A stretch of DNA of 64,000 nucleotides from Spinacia oleracea (taxonomy: Eukaryota > Streptophyta > Magnoliopsida > Caryophyllales > Amaranthaceae): contig NC_079492.1 in NCBI RefSeq assembly GCF_020520425.1, forward strand, positions 58,093,042 to 58,157,041, in the 5' to 3' direction. Positions 35,231 through 47,383 of this stretch are shown piece by piece (position 1 is the stretch's first letter; each line of letters begins with the position of its first letter). The notes under the pieces are model-generated. The model made no database searches. It saw only the letters and a list, made by a program, of their open reading frames with translations, and was not told the origin of the DNA. Position numbers and translations under genes: made by a program.

Positions 35231-38200
35231 AAAGACCTCATCTTTCCCAGATGAAGTGCTGGAAAAAGTTCTGGGTATGCTAGAATCTCACAAAGATAGA
35301 AGCTCAGTTTCATTAGTTTGCAAAGATTGGTTTAATGCTGAAAGATGGAGCAGAACCCATGTTTTTATTGGGAATTGCTATTCTGTTACACCTGAGATTG
35401 TTGCTAGAAGATTCCCCAAAATTAAGAGTGTAATCTTGAAAGGGAAACCCAGATTTTCAGATTTCAATTTGGTCCCTGAAAATTGGGGGGCTGATATTCA
35501 TCCATGGCTTCTTTGCTTTGCAAAAGCTTATCCTTTTTTGGAGGAATTAAGGTTGAAGAGAATGAGTGTTAGTGATGAAAGCTTGGAGTTTTTAGCTATG
35601 TCTTTCCCTAATTTCAAGAGGATTTCTCTTCTTAGCTGTGATGGGTTCAGTACTGATGGCCTTGCTGCTATTGCCACTCACTGCAAGTATGTGACTTTTA
35701 TTGTTTTTGCACCCTTTTCCATTATTTTTACTGCCTTTTGATTGCATGTTCATGTTATTTGTGGTATATTTTGGTTGTTTTTTTGTGTGGCTATATGTTC
35801 CAAATGATTGATCAATTTGGAGATCTGGGTCTTCAATTAGTATACTATTTGCTCAACTTTTTGGATACACAAATGTGAAAGATTAGCAGATTTCATTAAA
35901 TTTTGAATCTTGTTTATGTATGATGTTGAAAGGAAATTGCATAAATGGAGTGTTTGTTGTGTACTCCCGTAGTTAGGTTTGTAGTGGTCGTGAATTCTTG
36001 TATCAGACGGTTTGACGAGGTCGTATTATACAAAAATGGAAAGGGATGGACAGTTTTCTGTTTTGCTTTCATTTTGTATTGTGATGTCTACGGACTGACA
36101 TGATTGGTGAACTAAAGATGTTTTAGATCTTTTTCAATTCTTTTCCCTACCTTGGTTGATATGACATTTGCCTTAATTAGTGATTATCAGTTGTCGCTTT
36201 AAATGTCATTGTCCCCATTAATATCGTTAACAAAGAGCCATTAAAACCACATGTTATCAGGCCATGGAATTGGAGGCCCTGCTTCTTCCAACTCTCTCTC
36301 TCTCTTCTACCCCCCAAAAGAAAAGAAAAACGTACGCGTAGAGTTCTCACTCTCAGAAAAACTCTCCTTTTCTTCTGTAGCTCAGTGACTGTTTGTCGCT
36401 TGCGTCTGTTTGTTTCTTTTCCACCTAATTATTAACAAAAGATTAAGAACCTCACATGTTGATTATTGAATGAAACTGATATCACCTTCTTGAGAATGTG
36501 TTCTCCGTTTAAATTTTAGAACTCTAGATTGGTTTTAATAAAATTGTTAAGTATCCAAGTGCTTCCTTTTTTTTAGTGTTCTGTAGGGGTTGATTTCTCC
36601 TTGACAATGTTATGTGCAATTGTTGACAAATTTGATTGACATGCTCAATTAGTGAACTCGCTGAATTGGTGAACATACTTAGTGTGTATGATACCAAACT
36701 AGGATTGAAGGCTATATACAACATTATTTGGATACGCCTCGACTCTTCCTTAAATAATCTTTCACTTCTATTCTGTTGCTAGTTTTTATTTCAAACTTCT
36801 ATTTTGTTTTCTAGTCGTATTTAAGAGCTTGAAGTTGAGGCTCGTCCTTAATACTCGTTTAAAATGGAGCTGATGTCAGATTGTCGATTTATCAATTATA
36901 TATTTGAGCAAGTGTATAACTTATTAACTTTGTAGTGGATTAGTGTTTCCTGACATGTTTCTAAGATGGAAGCAAATCATAACCAGATGGCTACATGAGG
37001 TTCGAATGACGAGTAAATTTACAATTATATTAGGGCCTTATTTTCATCCTAGTTTGTTAACAAACTCGTTGGTTCTCGAGGAGAAAAATTGAGTTTCTGT
37101 GCTTTATTAGTCGAATCCTAAATCCCTTTTTGCGTACATACTACTTTATGTTCTCTTTTGTTGCTTAATATAAAAGTGATGTGTAGAAACTTGCTATTAT
37201 ATTAGCAAGAGAATATGGCTACTTGTGCAATTTGAAGAATTAGTTTTACGGAAGTACAGTTAAACAGTAGTAGTAGCCACCTCTTGTCATGTTGACGGAA
37301 GCTTATGGGTGAAGAATAGTTATTGTTTCAGTTAGAGCTGTCAAAACAGGTCATCGGGTCGGGTTTGGGTCGGGTCATCTCGGGTCTCGGGTCATGATCA
37401 GGTCGGGTCGTGTCGGGTCAATATTTCATTCGGGTTGAGTTCGGGTTCGGTCGGGTCGATTTCAGGTCGGGTCATATCTGGTTTTTTCCTATCCCGGGTT
37501 CAGGTCGGGTTCGGGTCGGGTTACATTTCGGTCAGGTTTGATTTCGGGTTCAGGTCTTATCGGGTCGGGTTTAAGTCGGTTTGTAGTAGATAATTTCGGG
37601 TTCGGGTCTTATCGAGTCGGGTTTAAGTCGGTTTGCAACACAGTTATTTTCGGGTTCGTGTCTTAGTTTGGAACGGATAATAATCAGATCAAATAGAATT
37701 CAGATCGGGTCACTCTCAAGGACGGGTCAAACTCGGGTGTGATAATTAACCTATACATTTTAATTATTTTATATTCTAAAAATTTTTGTTTAACTTATTT
37801 TAGAGTTAAATTTTTCAATATCTAGCAATAAATAATTAAAATAGATTTATCAATGTAGTTAATATTTGGTCGTGTCATTGATAACTCGGGTAAATCGGGT
37901 AGCGGGTTGTCACAAGTCGGGTCAATAGCAGGTTTCATCGAGTTACAATCGGTTTTGGGTTGACATCGGGTCGGGTATCGAATCGGGTTCGGGTCATTGT
38001 TCGGTCGGGTCAGTTCGGTTATCGGTCATTTTCGGGTCGGGTGTCGGGTTCGGGTTCGGGTGTTACAAAATCGGGTTAAAATCGGTTATCGGTTTTTTCG
38101 GGTCGGGTACAGGTCGGGTTTCGGGTTACCTATTTTACCGTAATTTCGGGTCATGGTCGGTTACGAGTTCGGTCGGTTCAGGTCGGGTTTTCAGGTCGGG

Positions 38201-40749
38201 TCAGTTTTTGACAGCTCTAGTTTCAGTGATACCCTCTATCCCCCCCTAGGACTATGCCGCCACATGCATTTACACTTATAGTTGCATACAATAGCTAGAA
38301 CCACTTCTAATCTGTAGGATTTCAGAGTTTAGCTTTCTATCTCATTTTTTTTTATTAATATATAGATTTTCAGCTTTCTTTCTAAATTTCCATATGGCAT
38401 CTAGAAGAATTATCTTAATTTTGATTAGTACTCTAGAGTCTAGACTCATAGTTATATACTTATACGGATTACTTAACTAAATTTTTGGCTTAGGTAGGAG
38501 GGGAAAAACAATTCTAACATTGTTTTGTTTGTTTGCCAGGAACTTAGTTGAGCTTGATATTCAGGAAAATGGAATTGATGATCGCAGCGGATGCTGGTTG
38601 AGTTGCTTTCCCGAAAACTTCACATCATTGGAGATTCTGAACTTCTCCAATCTTCATTCAGAAATTAGCTTTCCATCCCTTGAGAGACTTGTAGCTAGGT
38701 GCAAATCTTTGAGTGTCTTGAAGGTGAACAAAAATGTGAACCTGGAACAGTTACAGAGGTTGCTTATTCGTGCTCCTTGGTTGACACAGCTAGGCACGGG
38801 TGCCTTCTCACAAGAGCTCCAGCCAGCTCAGTATGCTAGTCTTGAAAACATGTTTAACAACTATCGCAATCTACAAACTATTTCTGGGTTATGGGAAGCC
38901 AATTCACTCTATTTGCCTGTTCTTTATCCTGCTTGCTCAGAGCTGTCATTTTTGAATTTGAGCGATGCACCTTTACAATGTGAAGAACTTGCTCAGCTTC
39001 TTGATCACTGTCCAAATCTTCGCCGGCTTTGGGTAGGCATCTATCTCCTTTTTTGATGTTAGATGAAATATCTATTTACTTGTGGATTACTGAGCAAATC
39101 AGCTGCCTCTTTGTGTAGCCGTTATATAACCCTATGATCCAAATTTTGTTTTGTGAAGAAAATTGCAATTTCAAATTACATGGCCTCAATCTGCTTGAAT
39201 GTGTCTGCATGATTGTCACACTTCGTTTTTGTTGATTCATTGCTTGGTTTATTCTTACATCTAAATGAACTTGAGTCTTCTAAATCAGTGAAAAACCTTG
39301 TCTCGATGCATTTACATCATATAGATTATCCTTCATCGTTGATGATTTGACTTGCAGTTTAATTGGTTGTCAATGGTTGTATACCTGTGTAACGGTTTTG
39401 TACTCGTGCATGACTATTTAAACATGTACACTTGCTAATTGTCGTTTTTGGTTTCTAGAGTTGCTAGCACTAAAAACTAAGAGTTTTATAAGGTGGATTT
39501 TGCAGCTTCTATTATAATAATGAAAAAAAAGGAAGGTTTAGAAGTGCAGAGAGTATCTAATCTGTTTCTTGGCAGAGTAGAGAGGCAATTTCCAAATGCA
39601 TTAGAACGAAGCTAAAACCGTTGAAGGCACACTCACATTGTTTTATTTGAGGGCTTATTGTTAATAAGTGTAAATTTGAACCAAGTATTAATTATTGGTA
39701 ACTGACTAATGGCCACTACTAAAATCAGGAGTGAGTTTGAGTTGCATCGCTGTAAAGTTTGAGCTTTTAGATTCAACCATAAAAATCTTACCAGATATGG
39801 AGTATAAATTAATGTGTCCATTACTCTCATCCCAAGTCATATCTATCTTCTCACAAAATTATGTGATAGCTTTTACAAATCTGAACAATATGTACTGACT
39901 TTAACATAATGTTTGCAAAACTTTTCTGATTAAAGAGGTATTGTTCTTGCTGCATGTTACTCGGGTCTTAACTATGTCTTCCTTTTGTTTTAGGTGCTAG
40001 ACACTGTTGGTGATAAAGGTCTGGAAGCTGTTGGGTCGAGCTGCCCTTTGCTTGAGGAACTCAGGGTATTTCCTGCAAGCCCATATGATGCCGACATAGT
40101 CCATGGTGTTACAGAGTCTGGTTTTGTTGCGGTGTCCTACGGATGCCCTAAGCTCCACTACGTCCTCTACTTCTGCCGGGAAATGACAAACGCCGCTGTA
40201 GCCACCATCGTGCAAAACTGCCCCGATTTTACTCATTTCCGCCTCTGCATAATGAATCCAGGTCAACCCGACCACTTGACTAATGAACCAATGGATGAGG
40301 CTTTTGGTTCGGTGGTAAAATCTTGTAAGAAGCTTAGAAGACTCGCTCTTTCTGGTTTATTAACTGATTTAACATTTGAATATATTGGCAAATATGCCAA
40401 GAATTTGGAGACACTTTCCGTGGCTTTTGCTGGAAGTAGTGATTTGGGTATGCAATGTGTTCTAGCTGGTTGTCCTAAGCTGAGACGGCTTGAAATAAGG
40501 GATTGTCCCTTTGGTAATTCAGCTCTTCTTTCAGGGTTGGAGAAGTATGAAAATATGAGGTCTCTTTGGATGTCGGCTTGCAATGTCACAATGAATGCCT
40601 GCAGGCTGTTAGCAAAGGAAATGCCTAGGTTGAATGTTGAGGTTATAAACGACGAGGATGCCGACGACTGTCAAGCTAATAAAGTTTATGTTTATCGGTC
40701 AGTCGCAGGACCCAGAAAAGATGCCCCTCCTTTTGTTCTCACGCTTTGA
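35190..40749 (+). CDS. TIR1/AFB-family F-box auxin receptor (AFB6-like)
   Basis: Exons 35190-35686, 38540-39032 and 39994-40749 (GT-AG introns) encode 581 aa. Residues about 19-57 form the F-box ('FPDEVLEKVLGMLESHKDRS'), which docks on SKP1/ASK in an SCF E3 ligase; the rest is the leucine-rich repeat fold that binds auxin and Aux/IAA degrons in the nucleus. Both intron positions match TIR1 (after IATHCK and after RRLW). Recognised TIR1 counterparts are F89 and F92 (F79, F82), R413 (R403) and R446 (R436). The His78 position is Arg88 and the Ser438 position is Ala448, as in AFB4/AFB5, yet the rest of the protein is not AFB4/5-like. The C-terminus ends 'RKDAPPFVLTL'. I infer the AFB6-type clade, which is absent from Arabidopsis. 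Start: the first in-frame ATG; the N-terminus before the F-box is longer than in TIR1 and lies in a leader repeat. Confidence 0.93.
35687..38539 (+). other. AFB gene intron 1
   Basis: This 2853-bp intron begins GTATGTG and ends TTTGCCAG. The join splits the codon AA|G (Lys) at the end of 'ATHCK'. Almost a third of the intron is the hAT-type insertion at 37333-38220. The rest is ordinary AT-rich intron with a CT-rich stretch near 36280-36420. Confidence 0.93.
37333..38220. mobile_element. hAT-type non-autonomous element rich in GGGTCGG
   Basis: The 888-bp element starts 'tagagctgtcaaaa' and ends 'tttttgacagctcta', a clear inverted repeat. It is flanked by perfect 8-bp repeats GTTTCAGT (37325-37332, 38221-38228), diagnostic of hAT transposition. 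The inside consists largely of irregular 'gggtcgggtt' and 'cgggttcgggt' motifs with an AT-rich patch near 37740-37860. No transposase is encoded. Confidence 0.9.
39033..39993 (+). other. AFB gene intron 2
   Basis: A 961-bp phase-0 intron from GTAGGC to TTTTAG, located between 'RRLW' and 'VLDTV', the same place as in TIR1. No element was recognised in it. Confidence 0.93.
40549..40570 (+). promoter_or_regulatory. Degenerate miR393 target position
   Basis: In TIR1, AFB2 and AFB3 the codons for MRSLWM contain the miR393 site. The same codons here (MRSLWM in exon 3) read 'atgaggtctctttgga' with diverged wobble bases. Against the miR393 complement GGATCAATGCGATCCCTTTGGA I count seven differences in 22, of which two would be G:U pairs; the seven bases that pair with the miRNA 5' end match. 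Regulation by miR393 looks weak or absent. Confidence 0.6.
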
Positions 40750-42165
40750 TATCGACACAACTTACTTGGTAAATCTCCATCTTCACTCTTTTATTATGTA
40801 ATTGTATGGCCTGAATTACCACCCTTGAAGTTTTGACAACCGGCTAGGTATAAAAATAGATGTGTGTCACATGAGAATTTTTTTATTTAATCTCCAAAAA
40901 TGACGCTTTTTTTTAGTGTTCAACCTACTAAAAATTGGGACAAGTGCCTATATCATCTAAATATTTTCCCTTCCAAAATTGAATTGAATTTCATGTGCCA
41001 ATTCCTGATACTTTTGTAGATATTTTGCTGATATTATGGTATAATTTCAACTCTATAGTCTTGTTAAGGCTCTCGTTTTTGTTCTGAAGCATCAACATTT
41101 TCCATATCTTATCACTGTATGATTCTTGCTAATCTGAAATTTGTGTTTGTTCTTGCTTAAACCTGTTGTGTGTTCTCATTATTTGTTCTTCCAGTCCACA
41201 AAATGACTTTGGTTTTGAGAGTTGGAATAGTTTCTTTCGCGTTTAGCAAATGGCCCTTGTTTTCTGTGTTCAGATTGGACTTGCATATGATTAATCAGTT
41301 TGCTGAACATGTGTTTAGGATGAAGTTTTAGAATGTGTGATTAATCAGTTTGCTTGATCATATGTTGTAGGACGAAAGTATTAGAATGACAGCTGGCAGA
41401 AATATAAATAGCAAAACTTGGATTCCATGTCACCGTCTTAAACTCAAGACTATTACTAGTGAGAAAACCCAGCACATTCAGCAGTTCAACCTATGTGTAA
41501 ATTGCCAAGATTTATGAAACTAAAATGCGAGGGCAGCTACGACCTATGTTACCGGGACACGTGGACAAAGATCACGGAAGAGTGTGGATCATCCTATGGT
41601 TGGACCTAATTATTCCTTCTGAGTAACTTAGGCTGTCAATTGCATTGCTGAAGCAATAATTGAAACAACTGAAGAAATACGTGTTTGTGAAGCGGCAAAG
41701 CTTGTGTACAGAAAGGAGTTCACCACAATCCGGAGCATGTAAGATAAAAGATGTTATCTACACACATAAAGGAAAACATGAGATTAAAAAGGATGGATAA
41801 TGGCTTTTCTGATAGCTGAGATTAACAAGGATCTTATGCTGGGATGTTGTAACTGTTGTATTCATGTAATTTTAAATTTGTGAATTATTTTTTTCTGTGA
41901 ATTATCCCAGAGTTCCATTGATAAACATGCGGTTGATTAAGTTCTAATGAAGCTTTGCTCAATCATGCTTTTCCTATTATTTTCACGTACTAGGAAAAGT
42001 GCCCTAGTTTCTGCACATTCTGAAAGGGGCCACAGTTGAGTTTTTGCATGCAATATCTATTGCTTCTTATGTTATGTGAGTTGTTGCAGTTGAGCCTCGC
42101 TCCTACATCAAGCTCTTAGAATGTAAACCGTTTTCAATTAAACTAGTGAATATCCCGTATCATAC
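40750..42165 (+). other. 3' untranslated region and downstream flank of the AFB gene
   Basis: No further coding sequence follows the stop. TIR1/AFB genes can have introns in the 3' UTR, and 'ttgtag' acceptor-like sites occur here (for example 41365-41370), but I cannot place the polyadenylation site. No other gene was seen up to the MITE at 42169. Confidence 0.4.
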
Positions 42166-42168
42166 TAA

Positions 42169-42378
42169 GGTCCTGTTCTGTTCACCTTATTTTTACTTAT
42201 TTCAGGAAAAATAAGTTGATAAGTTCAGTTAAGTTCAGACAAGTTCAGGAAAAATAAGGGTTGGCCAAGTACAATTTATAACTAAAATAAGTTTTGATAA
42301 GTTCTAATAAGTTCAGTTAAGTTCAGATAAGATAAGTTCAGGAAAAATAAGTGGAAATCAGCTGAATAGAACGCGGCC
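42169..42378. mobile_element. Harbinger/Tourist-like MITE
   Basis: The 210-bp element has imperfect inverted ends 'ggtcctgttctgttcacc' and 'gctgaatagaacgcggcc' and TAA on both sides (42166-42168 and 42379-42381), the usual PIF/Harbinger target. The inside is built from 'ataagttcag' and 'ttaagttcag' motifs in tandem. Confidence 0.75.
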
Positions 42379-42632
42379 TAATCCGTATTTTCCAGTTCCT
42401 GATTATGTTCAAAATTTTCTGTTTTCTACTGTGATTTTTTTTTTTAGTGAAACAATATGAGGTATGTTATTCCCTCTGCACCAAACAGTGCTTCCGGCCA
42501 ATGGAAAAAATTTAACCTTCCAACCAAAAAGTTGGGGGAGTTCAATCTCCATTATTGGCAATTGGGCACTTTGAGGGAAGGTTCAGTTTGAGATAATATA
42601 TTAACAACTCTAATAAACAGATAGTGTATATA

Positions 42633-42889
42633 CTTTCTTCGTTCCGTAAATATTGCACCATTTGGTTTTTAAACTATTCACACAACTATTTTGGCCATTT
42701 TTTTTTTATGATTCATACGTAAGAAAACTGTAGTCATGTGAGGTCATGTTAGATTCGTATCGATATATATTTTCTAAATATTAATTTTTTATAATTTTAC
42801 CTATACATGATTTGAGATATTAAGAGTCAAAGTAATGTGTTAGAAGAGTAAAAGTTGACTATGATGCGATATTTATGGAACGAAAGAAA
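42633..42889. mobile_element. Stowaway-like MITE (copy 3, diverged)
   Basis: Ends 'ctttcttcgttccg' and 'ggaacgaaagaaa' are inverted, with TA on both sides. The inside carries 'gattcgtatcg' and 'atgcgatatttatgg' blocks inverted to the left half. The stretch just downstream, 42900-43055, ends 'gaatggaggaggta' and looks like half of another such element. Confidence 0.7.
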
Positions 42890-43055
42890 TATATCTTATG
42901 TTTTTTAGTTACACCTATACAATGAGCCGATTATAACAAGACCCCACATGACTATTTTTTTTTCTTAAGTACAAATCACAACTGATAGTCAAAGTAGATT
43001 ATATAAATACTGTCAAAAATCAAATTATATAAACTAAAAAAGAATGGAGGAGGTA

Positions 43056-43750
43056 TTTTTAAAGGACATGCCTTAATGTATCGATTTAAACGACTATGTA
43101 ATTGCCTTATTTATTGTATGATTGAAATAATGGGGGGGGGAGATCTTAATTAATGTGAATGTAAACTTAACTCAAAATGCTTAAAGGTACTCCGTCCTTC
43201 ATTATGAGACAAAAGTTCGTCCCTTTTTTTCCTCTTCAATAAAAAGTACTCATATAGTAGCACGGATAAAAGCTTTAAAAAGTTTATCTAATAAAATTAC
43301 TTTACAATATTAAAAATAATCAAAACATTTTAAAAGTTATCCAAAACAGTACCGAGTGGATGCAAGACCTTTTGAGATAACCATTTAGGGTATTAATAGA
43401 AAACTGAAGTACAAAGTACATTTTAGGTCATTTGTTTTGGGCCTTGGGCTTCACCAGAACATTTGCGAACAGCGAACATAGAAATGAGCAGCTTTGGTTA
43501 AAGGTTGACATGCCTAAATGTTTGCGCTTCATATACTGGTATGGACTCTATAGAGTACTCCGTATGCAGCAAGGTTAGTACATTAATATGAGCCCATACT
43601 TATGACTAGACCTGGTTAACTTTCCATAGTCAAAGTCAAACGTTTATCGGTGGCAAACATCAGTGGGCCGGGTTAGGGTCGTTGCCTGTCAAAAGTGAGT
43701 TGGGTCATTAAAGGATAACTTAGAAGCCGGAAATGGCTGTACCAATAGAT
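43056..43750. other. Spacer with no recognised gene
   Basis: AT-rich, with short 'actccgt' motifs at 43191 and 43558 resembling MITE ends. Nothing else is recognisable. Confidence 0.4.
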
Positions 43751-43760
43751 GAGCAAGGAA

Positions 43761-43966
43761 CTTTTTTTTACTTTTACTTTTTTTTTTTTTTTTTTAAATT
43801 TATTGAACTAATACCTCGTACAGCTATTTCCAGCCAGTTTTGCAGGTCAGACTCATTGGAAGTGGGGGAATTATGGAAAATCCTCACTCAAAGAGCCCCT
43901 AGTGAGATTTGATCCCAAGGTTATGAGGCCAAGTCTTCCCCATTAGGTCAACCCTTACTTGGTAAC
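43761..43966 (-). mobile_element. tRNA-derived SINE, minus strand
   Basis: The 206-bp insertion is flanked by perfect 10-bp repeats GAGCAAGGAA (43751-43760 and 43967-43976). On the minus strand it begins near the promoter boxes (a B-box-like 'gggatcaaatctc') and ends in a poly(A) run, seen here as the T run at 43761-43795. It has no coding capacity and relies on LINE enzymes. Confidence 0.85.
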
Positions 43967-43976
43967 GAGCAAGGAA

Positions 43977-44557
43977 AATCGAAAAGGAGATAAATATGAG
44001 TATAGAATGGAAAAGGAGAAAAATATGAATATGAGTGAATACAAAACTCTGTACATATAATTTTGTTTTTATCATAACTATTTAAAGTTTCAAAATTATT
44101 TGACTATCATTTTGACCCTTATTGATCATGTCAAAAAAACCCTTTTAACTAACCCTAACCCTAACCCCAAAATAAAAAACTAACCCTAACCCAAAACTCT
44201 TTAGGCAACGTTGTCTAATATGGGACTTTATAACAAAAATTTACTATTTGGTACAATACATGTTTAATTTTTTTAAAAAAATCGGAACTACTCATTTAAT
44301 CAATACAAATTAACAAGATCTCACATGACTATATTTTACCTTACGAATAAATAACAAAATTCGATCAAATAAAGGTGTATAAATAGTGTACAACTAAATA
44401 AGACCGAGGAAGTATGACGAGTGCCCCGTATAATATTGAACCGTTATATAAATTGAAAGAAGTTAACAACCGAATTCCTCGTATTTCATTTGGTCATTAC
44501 AACATACCATTAACCCTTCGAGGAAGGCAAGCCTGCCCCCATAACAAAAGTGTATAG
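43977..44557. other. Spacer with interstitial telomere-like motif
   Basis: Two short runs of 'aaccctaaccctaaccc' at about 44150-44200 resemble plant telomere repeats but are only two or three units each. The stretch 44290-44420 resembles half of a Stowaway-type MITE. No gene was seen. Confidence 0.45.
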
Positions 44558-45518
44558 TTATTCGACGTCCTCAATCGCTAAAAACGCCCTCGTATTTATG
44601 GTGAAAGGACAATTTTACCCTTTTTAAGAAAATGACCCCTTTACCCTTCCCCTTCACATTTTAAAACTTTTTTTAATCGAAATTAATAAATAAACAAATA
44701 CATTTTTTAAACAAGAAATTCTAACAACATTTTTTTCAATTAAATTTAATTATTTTAATTAAGAAATTCAGTTTCATTTTTTTGGCAACACTTTTTTAAA
44801 TATCTGAAATAAAAAATGAAATAATAAACTAAAATTTTATTATTATTACATTCGTTTTTACCTGGCAAGAAAAAAATCATTTAAAAAAAAAAACAAAAGG
44901 GCCTCCCGGAATTGGCGGCCCGGACCATGGTTGGTCCACCCGGAATTGGCGGCCCGAACCATGGCTGGGCCACCAATTTCGGGTGGACGAACCATAGTTT
45001 GGGCCGCCAATTCCGGGTGGACCAACCATGGTTCGGGCCGCCAATTCCGGGTGGACCAACCATGGTTCGGGCCGCCAATTATGGGTGGGCCAACCATGGT
45101 TCGGGCCGCCAATTCTGGGCGGCCCTTGTGTTTTAAAAAAATGAATTAATTTTTTATTTAATTAATTTTTTTTCCTGCTCGAATATAATAAAAATAAAAA
45201 ATAAAAAAGTTTATTTTTTCGTTTTTAATTTCGAATATTTTAAAAAGTGTTGCCAAAAAAAAGGAATTGAATAATTACTGAATTTCATAATTAAAGTAAT
45301 TAATATAATTGAAAAAAAAAATTGTTAGAAGTATTTGTTTAAATATTGTAGTTTAAAAAATTTATTTGTTTATATATTAATTTCGATTCAAAAAAAAAAG
45401 TTTAAAAAACGTGAAGGGGAAGGGTGAAGGGAGATGGGGGTAATTTTCTTTAAAAGGGTAAAATCGTCCTTTTACCATAAATACGCGGGCGTTTTTAGCG
45501 ATTGAGGACGTCGAATAA
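44558..45518. mobile_element. Foldback element with long inverted arms
   Basis: The arms are about 320-350 bp. The left begins 'ttattcgacgtcctcaatcg' and the right ends in its reverse complement, with inner blocks ('taaaaacgcc', 'aggacaattttaccc') also inverted. The centre (44896-45125) is a GC-rich series of about 35-bp units reading 'cggaattggcggcccg' and 'accatggttgg' in both orientations, which itself can fold. No transposase was seen. The flanks share 'taacaaaa.tgtat' blocks, possibly an old target duplication. The superfamily is unknown; a Mutator-like origin is possible. Confidence 0.75.
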
Positions 45519-46396
45519 AAATCCCCTAACAAAAATCATGTATAATCTCATCTATGCGGCTACGCCACTGTACACAATACACCACTTATGACAAGCGTGA
45601 AAATCGATGCGTTGCTGTTAGAAACTAAACTTTAAATTATAACAAAGAAAAATACAAAACTAGATTAAGACGAGTTAATCTATGTTATTAGGATAATATT
45701 AGTATCCACTACCTTGCTGATGAGATTCAAAGCTAATTTATCCCCAGAATTCCCTAATCATATAAATGGAATACAACAAACTCAACCATTCTCTTGAATA
45801 TGTCTTTGGAGATTTATTTTGTGAGAAATATGAAAAACGTAATTAGTGTTAACCTTCTGCATTAGAATAAATACGAAACCAATTGGACAGTTACTAAAAT
45901 AAATGCCTTTTAACAATAGCCTATTTAAAATAATAATTAATAAATATTAATTACCGCAAAAGATTAACGTTAAATGTATCCTTAACGAAGTGCTAGTCTA
46001 GATTAATAATATATCGCCATATTATCAACCCAATACTAGCACAAGAAGCTCAATGCTCCACTTGGCCCAATAACTTAAACCCATATCATATTCAATATAT
46101 GTAGCACATCTGTATAATTAAAGCGTAATGATGGGTAATGAAAGATGAGTAAATCCCCAATACTCCTCTCACAGCTATGTCATGTCAAATGCCACATCAC
46201 ACCTCTCAAAAGTCAACCAATGAATTCATATCTTCAATCACACACCAATCAAGTAAGAAAAAAAAGCGAAACAGACAAAAAAGAAATTTTGATAAATTTT
46301 TTAATTCAATAACTAAATTAATCAAATGAGAAAATATCATTAAAAAACTAATATAAAAACTAAATTAATCAAATTTCCATGTGGTAAAAATTATAA
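45519..46396. other. Spacer, with a duplicate Helitron-type start
   Basis: No gene was found. At 46109 a first copy of 'tctgtataattaaagc' plus about 150 bp is repeated at 46397 onward, so the Helitron-type 5' end appears twice in tandem. Confidence 0.5.
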
Positions 46397-47383
46397 TCTA
46401 TATAATTAAAGCAGAATGATGGGTAATGAGAGATGAGTAAACCCCCAATACTCCTCTCCCAACTATGCTATGTCAAATGCCACATCACACATCTCAAAAG
46501 TCAACAAAATTCATATCTTCAATTACGCACCAATCAAGCAAGAAAAAAAAAAAAAATTAAAAAAAGGGAAATTTCATTTTAAAAATTAATTTAATAACTA
46601 ATTAATTAAATGAGAAAATTTCATAAAAAATTCATTTAATAACTAAATTAATCAAATTTCCATATTGTAAAAAGTATATTCTGACTTATTGAAGTCAAAG
46701 TTCTGAAATTAGCCTTAAAAATCAGCAGCAGGAAAGAAATACTATAGATTCCAAAATAAACCTAAAAAGAGTACTACATCGTGCGCATGTAGCTGACTAT
46801 AAAAAATAAAATGAATAAAATGTACGAAATGATACACACTATACCTGATAGGGAAGAAATAATGTAGTTTCAATCTCCATTACATATACACTCTCCAACA
46901 AAATAAAAAAAACTAAAATCCTAAAAAAAAGAACCTCAAATGAGAAAATGTGTTTTGTTAGAATTTTAAAAGCACACAAGTAAATTATCTTCTAAAATCT
47001 CCGCTTCAATCTCCAACAAGTCACAATCTCACCCTCTTATAAGAAGTGGGTATCAATTTCATCTTATGTCTCATGGTAAAAAATAAAAAGTTAAAACAAA
47101 TCACAATTGCGATTGCAATCTCAATCAAAACCACACAATTAAAGCAACATACCATAAATCTGTTTTTTACATAGATTCGATTTTTTTTAGTGAAACATAT
47201 TTTTGGAATCGTGCTACAATGTTAAGTATTGATACATTGTAGCACGATTTGCCTCTTTCGTATGAATCGTGTTAATAACACTTCAACATATAAATGTTTG
47301 AAACGTCTCTTATCTTGCACCAATAATGTGAGTAAGACATTATAAATCTAATAAAAAAACAACTATTATGTACATTAATGTTT

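Noticed and set aside
39997..40589. Minus-strand open frames over AFB exon 3
   Set aside because: Shadows of the receptor's real coding strand.
44150..44200. Telomere-like repeats (ccctaaa type)
   Set aside because: Only two or three units of 'aaccct' in two short runs. Too short to indicate a telomere or a fusion point.
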